From Lachnospiraceae bacterium G11 (GTDB taxonomy: Bacteria; Bacillota; Clostridia; Lachnospirales; Lachnospiraceae), in assembly GCA_900103495.1 (NCBI GenBank), contig FMWZ01000005.1, forward strand, positions 62,001-126,000: a stretch of DNA of 64,000 nt, in the 5' to 3' direction. A program made the position numbers and the translations under genes. This document shows positions 24,360 through 33,737 of this stretch, in pieces. Below the pieces are notes generated by a model. The model was not told the DNA's origin, searched no databases, and saw only the letters and a list, made by a program, of their open reading frames with translations. Every line of letters starts with the position of its first letter. Position 1 is the stretch's first letter.

Positions 24360-26668
24360 TGAAGAATAATAACAAACTTGAAAGAATCAACCTGATAACG
24401 TATTTCATCCTTGTGGGCTGTCTCATACTCCTTTTTGTGGTAATAGCCACAACCTCAAAGCTTGAGATATCCAATCCTCATGTCACCCACAAGAAGATTA
24501 CAGAGGTTAACAGCCACTATGAGCTTTTGGAGAATCCCAATGCTCCCGTGGGTGTTTCAGAGTACTATACCTTTGTGCTCCCGGAGATAAAAAGAGGCAT
24601 GGACAGCCTGGTTTTCTATACTGTTCATCAAAACGTAAACCTCTACATTGACGGGTCCCTTGAGTACTCCATGAAGGTTTCGGACAAGACTCTCATAGGA
24701 AGAAGCCCCGCCAGCGAAATGACCTTCTTTGATCTGACCCTTGACGATTCCGGAAAGAAGGTTGTTATTGAGCTTATGCCTACCTATAAACAGGCGGTGG
24801 GCAGTTCAGTGAACATATATATCGGTGACAAGAAGGATATATACATTGCTTTCCTTCAAAAAGACATGTTCTCCATGATTCTCGGAGGCATTCCTCTTTT
24901 GGTGGGTATCATTTTCCTTGTCATGGCCACCTTTGTTCTTAAGGATGGAAAGGACAGAAAATCTGTGTTTATGCTGGGCCTTTTCTCCACGGGACTTGGA
25001 GTGTGGAAGCTTCTTGATTTGGTGGTTGCCCCTCTTTTATTCCCTAAATATCCCATTCTGATTTCATACATATCCATAAGCATGCTGGCCTTTATTCTCC
25101 TGCCCTTCATTATCTTCCTTAAGGGAATGCTCAACAGGGAATATAAGATTCTTGACTATGCCTGCACTGTTTTCAATGCGGCATGTCTGGTTATCCTTTT
25201 GCTTCAGGCCTTCAACCTTGTGGATTTCAGAGAAAGCCTTCCCATTGCCCACGCACTTATGGCGGGAAGCATCGTTTTGGTAATTTATGTTCTTTGTGCC
25301 GAGACGGTGAAGGGCAATACGGAATCCAAACTTACCGTTACTGTTCTTGGAATGGCCCTTTGCGCTCTGGGTCTTATTTATGACCTTTTGCAGTATTATG
25401 TTTTAAAACATACCAGCACGGTGTTTACAACACTGTTTTGCTTTGACGTATACATAAGTGTCATGGGAGTGGTTCTGGCAGTTGAGAACCACAAGATGAT
25501 TGTGGAGGCTAAGAGAAGGGCTGAGGAAGCCAATATTGCAAAAAGCCGATTCCTCTCCAATATGTCTCACGACATAAGAACTCCCATGAATGCCATTGTA
25601 GGATTTACAGGAATTGCGGAGAAGTACATGGATGATGAGGAGAGATTAAAGGATTCTCTCGCAAAGATAAGGTCCTCGAGTGAGCACCTTCTTAAACTTA
25701 TCAATGATGTGCTTGATATGAGCAAAATCGAAAGCGGCAAAATTGCCCTTGATAATGCCCCTGTTGATATCATGAATATTGCGGACAATGTCTGCAATAT
25801 GATGACTGCCCAGATGCAGGATAAGAACATCGAGTTTATTGTGGACATGGAAAAAATTGAGCACGAATATGTCTACGCAGACTCCTTAAGAATCAATCAG
25901 GTGCTCCTTAACCTGCTTGGAAATGCGTATAAATTCACTCCTCCCGGGGGCTATGTGAAGCTGACTGTCACGGAGCTTCCCTCAAACGATCCCACCAAGG
26001 CAGAGTACGAAATCCGCATAAAAGATAACGGAATCGGTATGAGCGAGGAGTTTAAGGCCCACGCTTTTGAGGCCTTCATAAGAGAGCACGATTCCCAGGG
26101 TGACAATATACAGGGAACCGGCCTTGGCCTTGCCATATGTAAAAGCATCGTAGAGCTGGCCGGAGGTGAGATAAGGGTTGAAAGTACCCTTGGTGTGGGA
26201 ACCGAGTTTATTATCAGTATAGGTTTCTTTATAGCAAGCAAGGAAGATATTCCAAGGGAACTCGATAATGTCGAAAATATCGATTTTGGCGGAAAGAGAG
26301 TTCTCCTTGTGGATGATAACCAGCTCAACAGAGAAATTGTTGTGGAAATCCTGTCCAATTTGGATCTTGTTGTGGACAGTGCCGAGGACGGAGATATTTC
26401 CGTTGAGAAAATGGAGAAGAATCCCGCCGGTTACTACAGTGCAATACTTATGGATATCCAGATGCCTGTTATGAACGGCTATGACGCAACCAGAACCATA
26501 AGGGAGATGGACGACCCCGCAAAGGCCACAATTCCTATAATTGCCATGACTGCCAATGCCTTCGACGAGGATAGGTTACGTGCCTATGAAGCCGGTATGA
26601 ATGCCCATGTTGCAAAGCCCATAAACATTGATGAATTGTTAAGAGTTTTAAACAATTTTATTAACTGA
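24359..26668 (+). CDS. Membrane hybrid histidine kinase (7TM-type sensor, HisKA-HATPase-REC)
   Basis: 769 residues. An N-terminal helix, an extracytoplasmic beta-rich domain (about 35-160) and seven membrane helices (about 165-380) resemble the 7TMR-DISM sensor layout. The phosphoacceptor His404 lies in SNMSHDIRTPMNAI, the ATPase motifs are IKDNGIGMS and IQGTGLGLAICKSI, and the receiver Asp699 lies in AILMDIQMPVMNG. Its kinase core resembles that of the hybrid kinase at 21181, suggesting duplication with a swapped sensor. Coupled to the GGDEF gene upstream. Confidence 0.93.
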   Translation: MKNNNKLERINLITYFILVGCLILLFVVIATTSKLEISNPHVTHKKITEVNSHYELLENPNAPVGVSEYYTFVLPEIKRGMDSLVFYTVHQNVNLYIDGSLEYSMKVSDKTLIGRSPASEMTFFDLTLDDSGKKVVIELMPTYKQAVGSSVNIYIGDKKDIYIAFLQKDMFSMILGGIPLLVGIIFLVMATFVLKDGKDRKSVFMLGLFSTGLGVWKLLDLVVAPLLFPKYPILISYISISMLAFILLPFIIFLKGMLNREYKILDYACTVFNAACLVILLLQAFNLVDFRESLPIAHALMAGSIVLVIYVLCAETVKGNTESKLTVTVLGMALCALGLIYDLLQYYVLKHTSTVFTTLFCFDVYISVMGVVLAVENHKMIVEAKRRAEEANIAKSRFLSNMSHDIRTPMNAIVGFTGIAEKYMDDEERLKDSLAKIRSSSEHLLKLINDVLDMSKIESGKIALDNAPVDIMNIADNVCNMMTAQMQDKNIEFIVDMEKIEHEYVYADSLRINQVLLNLLGNAYKFTPPGGYVKLTVTELPSNDPTKAEYEIRIKDNGIGMSEEFKAHAFEAFIREHDSQGDNIQGTGLGLAICKSIVELAGGEIRVESTLGVGTEFIISIGFFIASKEDIPRELDNVENIDFGGKRVLLVDDNQLNREIVVEILSNLDLVVDSAEDGDISVEKMEKNPAGYYSAILMDIQMPVMNGYDATRTIREMDDPAKATIPIIAMTANAFDEDRLRAYEAGMNAHVAKPINIDELLRVLNNFIN

Positions 26669-26675
26669 CGATTGC

Positions 26676-26704
26676 TTGCAAATGCGGTATAAATTCGGTA
26701 TAAT
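26676..26704 (+). promoter_or_regulatory. Sigma-A promoter of the HPt-to-CheA-like gene cluster
   Basis: TTGCAA (26676-26681) and TATAAT (26699-26704) with a 17-bp spacer. A small ACACA/TGTGT hairpin follows in the leader. Confidence 0.7.
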
Positions 26705-26756
26705 CGATATACACACCTAAATTGTGTGTCATTCTTTACAAAAGCCCGGAGGCATT

Positions 26757-27128
26757 ATGAACGAAGAGGGAAAAAGATCCTTGATTGACGCCGGAGTTGA
26801 TTATGACGGTGCTCTTCATCGCTTTTTGAACAACGAAACAATGTACGAGAAATTCCTGGTGAAATTCCCGGATGACGTTAATTACGGGAACATCTTAAGA
26901 TTACAGGAAGAAGGAAAATATGAGGAAATTTTCTCTTTTTCTCATACACTTAAGGGTACTGCGGGAAATCTGGGTCTTGAACCTGTAAGAGTAGTGGCCA
27001 GCAGTATCACCGAGTTAATAAGAGGAAAGAACCCCGCTGACATTGACAAAGATGCGGTCGATCGGCAGATTTCTTTATTGAAAGACGAGTACGCCAAAAT
27101 GTGCGACGCTATAAAAGATATACAGTAG
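26757..27128 (+). CDS. Histidine phosphotransfer (HPt) protein
   Basis: 123 residues, a stand-alone HPt four-helix domain. The phosphorylatable His63 lies in FSHTLKGTAGNLGL. The ATG at 26757 has CGGAGG 5-6 bases upstream; an earlier in-frame start lacks a site. It lies directly after two hybrid kinases with receivers and before a set of REC proteins, so it can relay phosphate between them. Confidence 0.92.
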   Translation: MNEEGKRSLIDAGVDYDGALHRFLNNETMYEKFLVKFPDDVNYGNILRLQEEGKYEEIFSFSHTLKGTAGNLGLEPVRVVASSITELIRGKNPADIDKDAVDRQISLLKDEYAKMCDAIKDIQ

Positions 27129-27199
27129 AAGAATTACAGGAGAGCGACAGGGACTTGTGACCTTGGTGCTTTCCTTTAATGCATTTATGGGGGAATGAA

Positions 27200-28648
27200 A
27201 TGAAGACAGATGCCATAAATATGGAGATCGCCGATTATGCCCTAGAGATGATTATCGCCTGCAGGGATGACGGAAGCATTATTTATGCAAATAAGAAAGC
27301 CAGGATGGAGCTTGGCTACGGCGAAGACGCAAAGGGGCACAACGTATACAGCGTTTTCCCGGCATTCCTTGATGAATCCGGTTCACCCAAGAAGATGAGG
27401 GATCTGGCAACGGGGGAACCGAAAGATATAATCGCGTACCGTGTAAACAAGACACTTTTTCACTGCAGGGCAGTGGTTTTTGAGAGTGATCCGGACATTT
27501 ACGTTATTCTTGGATTAAACGTTTCCGAGGAGGAATTCTTAAGAAGAGAGATTTCCAACGCCGGTGAGGAGGTTCAGGAAGCGGACAAGGTGAAGACCGA
27601 GTTCGTGGCAAACGTAACCCATGAGCTTCGAACCCCGGTAAACGGAATCCTTGGAAGCACCAGAGACCTGCTTTCCGTGGTTACGGATTCCGAGCAGGTG
27701 AAGAAGCTGACTCTTATAGAGAAGAGCTGCGAAAACATGAATAACATCATAAGCAGCATTCTGGATTTCTCAAAGCTTTCCGCAGGAAAGTTTACCCTGG
27801 AGCAAAGGGAATTCAACTTCAGGGACATGATTGATTACGTGAAGGAGAGTCACAGCAGCCGAATCAATGAGAAGGGCCTGGACTTCTTCGTTTCCATATC
27901 ACCGGAAGTGCCGGATGTGATAATCGGCGATGAATTAAGAATCGTTCAGATTCTTAATAACCTTTTATCCAACGCCACCAAATTTACTTCAGTGGGAAAG
28001 ATAGCCTTGGAGATTTTCAAGACTGCCAGGGTTGGCAAGAAGGTTGAGCTTTTCTTCATTGTGGTGGACAGCGGTATAGGTATAGAAAAAGCAGATTTAT
28101 CTAAGCTATTCAAAAGCTTTTCGCAGGTGGATGCCTCCATATCAAGAAACTTTGGCGGTACGGGCCTTGGCCTTAACATCACCAAACAGCTTGTGGAGAT
28201 GATGGGTGGCGTTATCGAGTGCGAGAGCGAGAAAAATAAAGGCAGCACCTTCTCCTTCTCCATCTGGGTGGAGGTTCCTTCCGAGGAAGAGGATGAGGAG
28301 GAAGAATTCGAGGATGAGGGCGGTGAACTTGAGCTGATTGCCGAAGCCGCAGAAGTGATTCCCGAAGGCAGTGAGGAAGAAGAGGGCATCAAGGCCTTCG
28401 GAAATGACGAGAACATTTCCGAAATCGAGAAGAGACTTTCAAAGCTTATTCTTTGCGTTGAGATGCAAAACTGGGAGAGAGCCGAAATGTTTGCCGACTC
28501 CGTAAAACAGCTGGTTGACAACGCACCTAAGGATATAAGAACCACAACTTTGCACCTTAAGATGGACGTACAGAAGGAGAATTACGATAAAGTTGTCGAA
28601 GATTACGGACAGCTTTTGAAATACTTAAGCAACTACAAGGAGGGATGA
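27200..28648 (+). CDS. Histidine kinase (PAS-HisKA-HATPase) with acidic C-terminal extension
   Basis: 482 residues from the ATG at 27200 with GGGGG upstream. PAS-like region MIIACRDDGSIIYANKKARMELGYG (about 20-110), His141 in ANVTHELRTPVNGI, N-box NNLLSNATKF, and GGTGLGLNITKQL. After the ATPase domain comes a strongly acidic linker (EEEDEEEEFEDEGGE), then about 80 residues of helical sequence where a receiver would sit in a hybrid kinase; it has no receiver Asp motif. No membrane segments. Its stop overlaps the region of the next gene's start. Confidence 0.93.
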   Translation: MKTDAINMEIADYALEMIIACRDDGSIIYANKKARMELGYGEDAKGHNVYSVFPAFLDESGSPKKMRDLATGEPKDIIAYRVNKTLFHCRAVVFESDPDIYVILGLNVSEEEFLRREISNAGEEVQEADKVKTEFVANVTHELRTPVNGILGSTRDLLSVVTDSEQVKKLTLIEKSCENMNNIISSILDFSKLSAGKFTLEQREFNFRDMIDYVKESHSSRINEKGLDFFVSISPEVPDVIIGDELRIVQILNNLLSNATKFTSVGKIALEIFKTARVGKKVELFFIVVDSGIGIEKADLSKLFKSFSQVDASISRNFGGTGLGLNITKQLVEMMGGVIECESEKNKGSTFSFSIWVEVPSEEEDEEEEFEDEGGELELIAEAAEVIPEGSEEEEGIKAFGNDENISEIEKRLSKLILCVEMQNWERAEMFADSVKQLVDNAPKDIRTTTLHLKMDVQKENYDKVVEDYGQLLKYLSNYKEG

Positions 28649-28650
28649 CC

Positions 28651-29718
28651 GTGGACGACATCAGAATGAGTGCCGCCAACGTTATGATTGTTGATGACGT
28701 TGAGGTCAATCGTTTTGTTCTAAGCGGAATAATTGAAGATATGGGACATAAGCCCATCCTGGCTGAGGATGGTAAGGAGGCTCTGAGATTAATTAAGACC
28801 ACCAGGCCCAACCTTATCCTTCTTGATGTTTCCATGCCGGAGATGGACGGTTATGAGGTATGCAAGAAGCTGAAAAGGGACATGTTATATAAGGACATTC
28901 CCATTATCTTTATTTCTGCCTACGACACCCCCGAAGATGTTGTTAAGGGCTTTGAGGTAGGAAGCGAAGATTACATCACCAAGCCCTTTATCCCTGAGGA
29001 GGTTAAGGCGAGAGTCGGTGTTCACCTTAAGGTTTACAATGCAACCCACAATCTTCTGGAGATGAACAGAAAGCTTCGAATCTCCGTGAAGGAACAGCTT
29101 AAACAGATGGAGCAGGAGAAAAAAAGCGTGCTCTACGGCCTTGCGGGAGTTGCAAGGAAGAACGCCAGTTATGATGAGAAGCATATGGAGAGACTTCGCT
29201 ATAACTGTAAAGTTCTGACCCAGGCCATGCAGCTTTCCCCTCTATACGAAAGGATAATATCCGACAGCTACGTATCAACCATTGAGATAGCAGCCCCTCT
29301 TTGCGATATCGGAAATATTACCATTCCCATGGAGGTCCTTGGAAAGAAGGATGTTCTTAATGATGAGGAAAGGGATCTTATGAGAACCCACACCTCAAAG
29401 GGAGCTCAGATTCTTAAGGATATCGGAAGCTATAACGATTACAACGACTATATCAAGATGGCCATAGACATCGCGGAGAACCACCACGAGAACTGGGACG
29501 GTTCCGGATATCCTTCGGGAAAATCGGGAAATGAGATTCCCCTTGCGGCTCAGATAGTTTCCATTGCGGATGTATTCTGTGCCCTGACTGAGGACAGAAG
29601 TTACCGTAAGGCATTTTCTCTGGATGAGGCAGTGGAAATAATCGGTAAAGATGTAGGGAAAAAGTATAGCGAAGATATTCACGGTGTTTTTACCAAGATA
29701 ATAAGACAGTTTAAATAA
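28651..29718 (+). CDS. Response regulator with receiver and degenerate HD-GYP domain
   Basis: 355 residues from GTG 28651, which has AGGAGG 7 bases upstream; an ATG at 28645 is only one base from that site. The receiver (about 10-125) has Asp59 in LLDVSMPEMDG and ends ITKPFIPEEV. The second half is an HD-GYP-type domain with ENHHENWDGSGYPSGKSGNEIPLAAQIVSIADVF and the substrate-side LTEDRSYRKAFS, but the first metal motif reads LCDIGNI where active enzymes have LHDIGKI. Loss of the His and Lys suggests reduced or absent c-di-GMP hydrolysis. Confidence 0.9.
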   Translation: MDDIRMSAANVMIVDDVEVNRFVLSGIIEDMGHKPILAEDGKEALRLIKTTRPNLILLDVSMPEMDGYEVCKKLKRDMLYKDIPIIFISAYDTPEDVVKGFEVGSEDYITKPFIPEEVKARVGVHLKVYNATHNLLEMNRKLRISVKEQLKQMEQEKKSVLYGLAGVARKNASYDEKHMERLRYNCKVLTQAMQLSPLYERIISDSYVSTIEIAAPLCDIGNITIPMEVLGKKDVLNDEERDLMRTHTSKGAQILKDIGSYNDYNDYIKMAIDIAENHHENWDGSGYPSGKSGNEIPLAAQIVSIADVFCALTEDRSYRKAFSLDEAVEIIGKDVGKKYSEDIHGVFTKIIRQFK

Positions 29719-29729
29719 AGGGGGATAAG

Positions 29730-30764
29730 ATGAAAGCCATTAGGGTACTTGTTGTAGAAGACTCCATAGTCTTTAGAGACCTGCTGGTTAAGTCCCTTAA
29801 TTCGGATCCCGAAATCACGGTTGTGGCAGCAGCCAGAGACCCCTATGAGGCCAGGGATGCGATTCAGACTTATAAACCCGACGTCATGACCCTTGACATT
29901 GAGCTTCCAAAGATGGACGGAATTGAATTCCTAAGGAAGCTGATGCTTCAGTATCCCATACCGGTGGTCATGATCAGTTCCTTAAGCGAAAAGGTCTTTG
30001 AGGCCCTTGAAGCGGGAGCAATTGATTTCGTCTGCAAGGGCGATCTGGGAGATCCGGAACAGACCAAAGAGTTTTTGGAGAACGATCTTCCAAGCAAAAT
30101 AAAAATAGCAGCCACGGCAAGACTCGGAAACGTCAGGAAAGTCGCGGAGTTAAGGGAGAGAACCAAACCCCAGATGTCCGGCGTAAGACAGAAGTTACTT
30201 GCCATCGGAGCGTCAACGGGAGGAACGGAAGCCATTCTGGCAGTGGTTCAGCAGCTTCCCGCAGATATTCCGGGGGGAGTGGTTGTTCAGCATATGCCCA
30301 AAGGTTTCACAAAGATGTACGCCGAGAGGGTGAACTCTCACTCCAGGTGTGACTTCAAGGAGGCCGAGGACGGGGACAAGATAATTCCGGGCAGGTTATT
30401 AATCGCTCCCGGAGGAAACAGGCAAATGAGAATTGTTCCCGATGGCACGGGCTACAGAGTTGAGCTTACGGAGGGACCCAGAGTAAACGGTCATTGCCCT
30501 TCAGTTGATGTGATTTTCGATTCTGTGGCGCAGTATGCGGGAGACAGGGCGGTCGGCGTAATTCTTACTGGAATGGGAGCCGACGGAGCCAAGGGATTAC
30601 TCAGCATGAAGAAGGCGGGGGCCCTGACCATAGGTCAGGATGAGGCCAGTTGCGTAGTCTACGGTATGCCCCAGGTGGCATACAACATGGGGGCGGTAAT
30701 GTACCAGGAAAGTCTGGAGAAAATACCGGCCAGAATAGTTGAATGCGTAAACGCTATTAAGTAA
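29730..30764 (+). CDS. cheB: Chemotaxis response regulator methylesterase/deamidase CheB
   Basis: 344 residues. N-terminal receiver with Asp56 in MTLDIELPKMDG, a linker, then the esterase domain with catalytic Ser in AIGASTGGTEAI, His in VVQHMPKGFTKMYAERVN and Asp in LTGMGADGAKG. It removes methyl groups from chemoreceptors. No CheR methyltransferase or receptor gene is in the window. It sits between a REC-HD-GYP gene and a CheY-like gene, with AAAGGGGGATAAG before the ATG. Confidence 0.94.
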   Translation: MKAIRVLVVEDSIVFRDLLVKSLNSDPEITVVAAARDPYEARDAIQTYKPDVMTLDIELPKMDGIEFLRKLMLQYPIPVVMISSLSEKVFEALEAGAIDFVCKGDLGDPEQTKEFLENDLPSKIKIAATARLGNVRKVAELRERTKPQMSGVRQKLLAIGASTGGTEAILAVVQQLPADIPGGVVVQHMPKGFTKMYAERVNSHSRCDFKEAEDGDKIIPGRLLIAPGGNRQMRIVPDGTGYRVELTEGPRVNGHCPSVDVIFDSVAQYAGDRAVGVILTGMGADGAKGLLSMKKAGALTIGQDEASCVVYGMPQVAYNMGAVMYQESLEKIPARIVECVNAIK

Positions 30765-30784
30765 ATGTAAAAAGGAGAGGCGTT

Positions 30785-31180
30785 ATGAGAATACTTTTAG
30801 CTGAAGATGATTTTGTCACAAGAAAATTTATGATGAATTTCCTTGCGAAGTACGGCGATTGCGATGTTACCGTTGACGGAATGGAAGCAATCGACGCGTT
30901 TATGATGGCACTTGAAGAGGACGAGCCCTATGATCTGGTGGTTCTTGACATCATGATGCCCGTAATGGACGGTTATCAGGCACTTTCCGGAATCAGAAAC
31001 ATCGAGAAGGAGAGGGGAATCGACAAGGAACACGGTGTCAAAATTATTATGGCTACCGCATTAAACGATGAGAAAAACGTTAAGATGGCCTTCGATTTGG
31101 GATGTACCGTTTATTCCGGCAAACCCATCGATCAGGACCGTTTCGAACAGGGATTAAAGAAGCTTGGCTTAATTAAATAG
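30785..31180 (+). CDS. Single-domain response regulator (CheY-like)
   Basis: 131 residues, only a receiver: acidic pocket LLAEDDFVTRKF, phosphoacceptor Asp55 in LVVLDIMMPVMDG, switch Thr/Ala region IIMATAL and Lys in YSGKPIDQD. It is placed directly before a CheA-like kinase, its likely phosphodonor. Whether it binds the flagellar switch like CheY cannot be told from sequence. AAAGGAGAGGCGTT precedes the ATG. Confidence 0.9.
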   Translation: MRILLAEDDFVTRKFMMNFLAKYGDCDVTVDGMEAIDAFMMALEEDEPYDLVVLDIMMPVMDGYQALSGIRNIEKERGIDKEHGVKIIMATALNDEKNVKMAFDLGCTVYSGKPIDQDRFEQGLKKLGLIK

Positions 31181-31189
31181 GTGTCTCAC

Positions 31190-32839
31190 ATGCTTGACAT
31201 GTACTTATTTGAGAACTCACAGCTCTTGGAACAGCTTCAGGACAGAGTCCTTAAACTAAAGGATGCGGAAAGTTTCGATGATGATTCCATCAACGAGATT
31301 TTCCGTGCAATACACACTATAAAAGGCAGCAGCGGTGTAATGATGTTTGACGAAATTACGGCTGTTGCCCATAAACTGGAGGATGTCTTTTATTATCTGA
31401 GAGAATCCAAACCAACGAATGTGCCCCACCTTGAGCTGGTGGAGCTTGTTCTTGGTGTAACGGATTTCATAAGCGGAGAGATGGATAAGCTTTCCGAGGG
31501 AGCGGCCGCAGATGGCGACGCCCATGAGCTTATTGGTAAAATCGACGATTATCTACGAAAGATAAAAGAATCCGAAAACGAAGCAGGGAAGGTTATCGCA
31601 GACAATGTCTACGAGGAGCCTACCCAGTTTTATATTGCGCCTTTAGCCTCCAGTTTCACCCACTATTATAAGGTTTACATAACATATAAAGATAGCACAG
31701 AGCATGTTAATATCCGCGCCTTTAAGGCGGTTCGCGCCCTTAAGGATGTGGCGGAGGATATGCTCTATTATCCCGAGGACATTCTGTCCGGGAAGGAAGC
31801 CGTAACAGAGGATATCAGAGAGAACGGCTTCAAAATTCTTATTCAGACGGACAAGGCTGAAGATGAGCTGAAGAAACTCATAGGAACAGACACAGATATC
31901 CAAAACATTGATGTCTATGAATGCAACTATGCTGAGTTTAATCTGGGCTTTGTGTCCGATACATCTCAGATTCTTATCGATCTTGACTCCAGCGTAGAAG
32001 AAATAATTGAAAGAAGCGGAAAACAGGAGACTCCCGGGGCAAAGTATGTTCCTGAAGTCGAAAACATTGTTCCCGGTGATTTCGTCGTAAAGGAAAAGGG
32101 CCACGGTAAGGTTACCCTTGCAAGGGACAGGAAATCAGAGGCCAGAAGAAGCTCTTACATAAGCGTGGAAGTAAGCAAACTGGACAGACTTATGGAGCTT
32201 ATAGACAAGCTGGTGGCAAAGGACGAATCGGAGGAGGCTTTGGAGCTTCAAAGGGCCGTCAAGGCCATGAGAGTGGTTCCCCTAACTTCAACTTTCCAGA
32301 AAATGAATAGAATCGTTTTTGACATATCAAGAAAGCTTGGGAAGGATGTGGGATTCGAAATGATTGGGGATACCACTGAAATCGACAAGAATATTGTGGA
32401 GCATATCTCGGATCCCTTGATGCATATTGTGAGAAATGCCGTGGACCACGGAATCGAGACTCCCGCAGAAAGAAAGATGGCGGGGAAGACTGAGAGAGGC
32501 AAGATTACCCTTTCTGCCGGCGCTGATTCCGGTGAAGTCTGGATTAAGGTTTCGGATAACGGCAGAGGACTTGACAGAAACGTGATTCTTGCCAGGGCAA
32601 GAGAGCAGGGATTTATTGATGATCCTGTTAAGCCGGATGATGCCTATAATGATAAGGAAGTTTTTGGATTGATTACACGTCCCGGTTTTTCCACCAGCGA
32701 GAATGTGACGGAATACTCCGGCAGAGGCGTGGGAATGGACGTGGTTATGCAGAACATCGGGGACCTTGGCGGGACCCTTGAAATAGAAAGTACAAAGGGC
32801 TTTGGAACAGTCTTTACAATGAAATTTAAAAAATTGTAA
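31190..32839 (+). CDS. CheA-like histidine kinase lacking the CheW-like (P5) domain
   Basis: 549 residues from ATG 31190 (AGGTG 6 bases upstream); a GTG at 31181 directly after the previous stop lacks a site. The N-terminal P1/HPt has His42 in FRAIHTIKGSSGVMMFDEI. A middle region of about 200 residues (YKVYITYKDSTEHVNIRAFKAVRALK) resembles the CheA P2-type fold. Then a short dimerisation segment and the CheA-type ATPase with ISDPLMHIVRNAVDHGIE, VSDNGRGLD and YSGRGVGMDVV. The protein ends soon after the last ATPase motif, so the P5 domain that binds CheW and receptors is missing. Confidence 0.9.
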   Translation: MLDMYLFENSQLLEQLQDRVLKLKDAESFDDDSINEIFRAIHTIKGSSGVMMFDEITAVAHKLEDVFYYLRESKPTNVPHLELVELVLGVTDFISGEMDKLSEGAAADGDAHELIGKIDDYLRKIKESENEAGKVIADNVYEEPTQFYIAPLASSFTHYYKVYITYKDSTEHVNIRAFKAVRALKDVAEDMLYYPEDILSGKEAVTEDIRENGFKILIQTDKAEDELKKLIGTDTDIQNIDVYECNYAEFNLGFVSDTSQILIDLDSSVEEIIERSGKQETPGAKYVPEVENIVPGDFVVKEKGHGKVTLARDRKSEARRSSYISVEVSKLDRLMELIDKLVAKDESEEALELQRAVKAMRVVPLTSTFQKMNRIVFDISRKLGKDVGFEMIGDTTEIDKNIVEHISDPLMHIVRNAVDHGIETPAERKMAGKTERGKITLSAGADSGEVWIKVSDNGRGLDRNVILARAREQGFIDDPVKPDDAYNDKEVFGLITRPGFSTSENVTEYSGRGVGMDVVMQNIGDLGGTLEIESTKGFGTVFTMKFKKL

Positions 32840-32857
32840 AAAAATCTTCAGAGACTA

Positions 32858-32884
32858 TAAAGTTTATTTGTATTTCTCCGATAA
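32858..32884 (+). promoter_or_regulatory. Sigma-28 promoter of flgM
   Basis: TAAA (32858-32861), 15 bases, TCCGATAA (32877-32884). Confidence 0.9.
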
Positions 32885-32918
32885 AATAAGTGAAACATTA
32901 AGGAAGGAGGTATTCAAT

Positions 32919-33194
32919 ATGCGTATTGAAGCTTACTCTCAAGTACAGCAGCTTTATAGCGCCCAGAAGACCGCCAAGACTGTTAAAACCGACAAAGCAC
33001 GTGAGGTGGATCGCTTCCAGCTTTCCAGTGTAGGTAAGGATTTACAGGTTGGAAAAGCAGCATTAAAGGAAACTCCCGATATCCGTATGGATCTGGTTGA
33101 ACCTTTGAAGCAGCAGATTAAGAATGGTACATATTCTGTGAGTGCAGAAAGTTTTGCAGACAAATTACTTGAAAAGTACAACGAATCGAGGTAG
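32919..33194 (+). CDS. flgM: Anti-sigma-28 factor FlgM
   Basis: 91 residues from the ATG at 32919, preceded by AAGGAAGGAGG. The C-terminal half (PDIRMDLVEPLKQQIKNGTYSVSAESFADKLLEKY) carries the sigma-28-binding helices of FlgM, which holds the flagellar sigma factor inactive until FlgM is exported. It starts the late flagellar cluster and is itself under a sigma-28-type promoter, giving feedback. Confidence 0.93.
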   Translation: MRIEAYSQVQQLYSAQKTAKTVKTDKAREVDRFQLSSVGKDLQVGKAALKETPDIRMDLVEPLKQQIKNGTYSVSAESFADKLLEKYNESR

Positions 33195-33200
33195 TGGCAA

Positions 33201-33725
33201 GTGGCCAGTTTGATGGAGACTCTTATTCAAACATTAAATGAAGAAGCAGTGGTTTTCGAACGGCTGCTTGCACTATCAATGAAGAAAACCCCTGTAATTA
33301 TCTCCCAGAATTTGGAGGAATTACAAAAAATCACGGATGAGGAGCAAGACGTTGTCATTCAGGTTAACCGCCTCGAAAAGAAAAGAGACGTGTGTATGAA
33401 TGACATAGCGAGCGTACTGAACAAGGATGTTCAAAAAATGAATCTGTCATCACTTATTACGATGATGGACAACAGACCTGACGAGCAAAGGCAATTGGCC
33501 GATGTTCATGACAAGCTGAAAAACTTAACCGAACAACTTAAGAGAGCCAACGCCCAGAATGAAGGGCTTATAGAAAATGCTCTCGAGCTTGTACAATTTG
33601 ATCTGAACCTTCTACAGGCATATAAGACTGCGCCGGAGACGGCCAATTATAACAAAGGAGCCTACAATGTAGGCGACAGCCTTGGAGGAAATTTAAATTC
33701 GGGAAGTTTTGACGCTAAGCAATAG
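33201..33725 (+). CDS. flgN: Flagellar export chaperone FlgN
   Basis: 174 residues, almost all helical (FERLLALSMKKTPVIISQNLEELQKITDEEQDVVIQVNRLEKKR). FlgN-family chaperones hold the hook-associated proteins FlgK and FlgL before export, and those genes follow. The GTG at 33201 has GAGGTAG 6-8 bases upstream; an ATG at 33213 is the alternative. Disordered C-terminus rich in Gly, Asn and Ser. Confidence 0.88.
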   Translation: MASLMETLIQTLNEEAVVFERLLALSMKKTPVIISQNLEELQKITDEEQDVVIQVNRLEKKRDVCMNDIASVLNKDVQKMNLSSLITMMDNRPDEQRQLADVHDKLKNLTEQLKRANAQNEGLIENALELVQFDLNLLQAYKTAPETANYNKGAYNVGDSLGGNLNSGSFDAKQ

Positions 33726-33737
33726 TGAGGTAATGAC

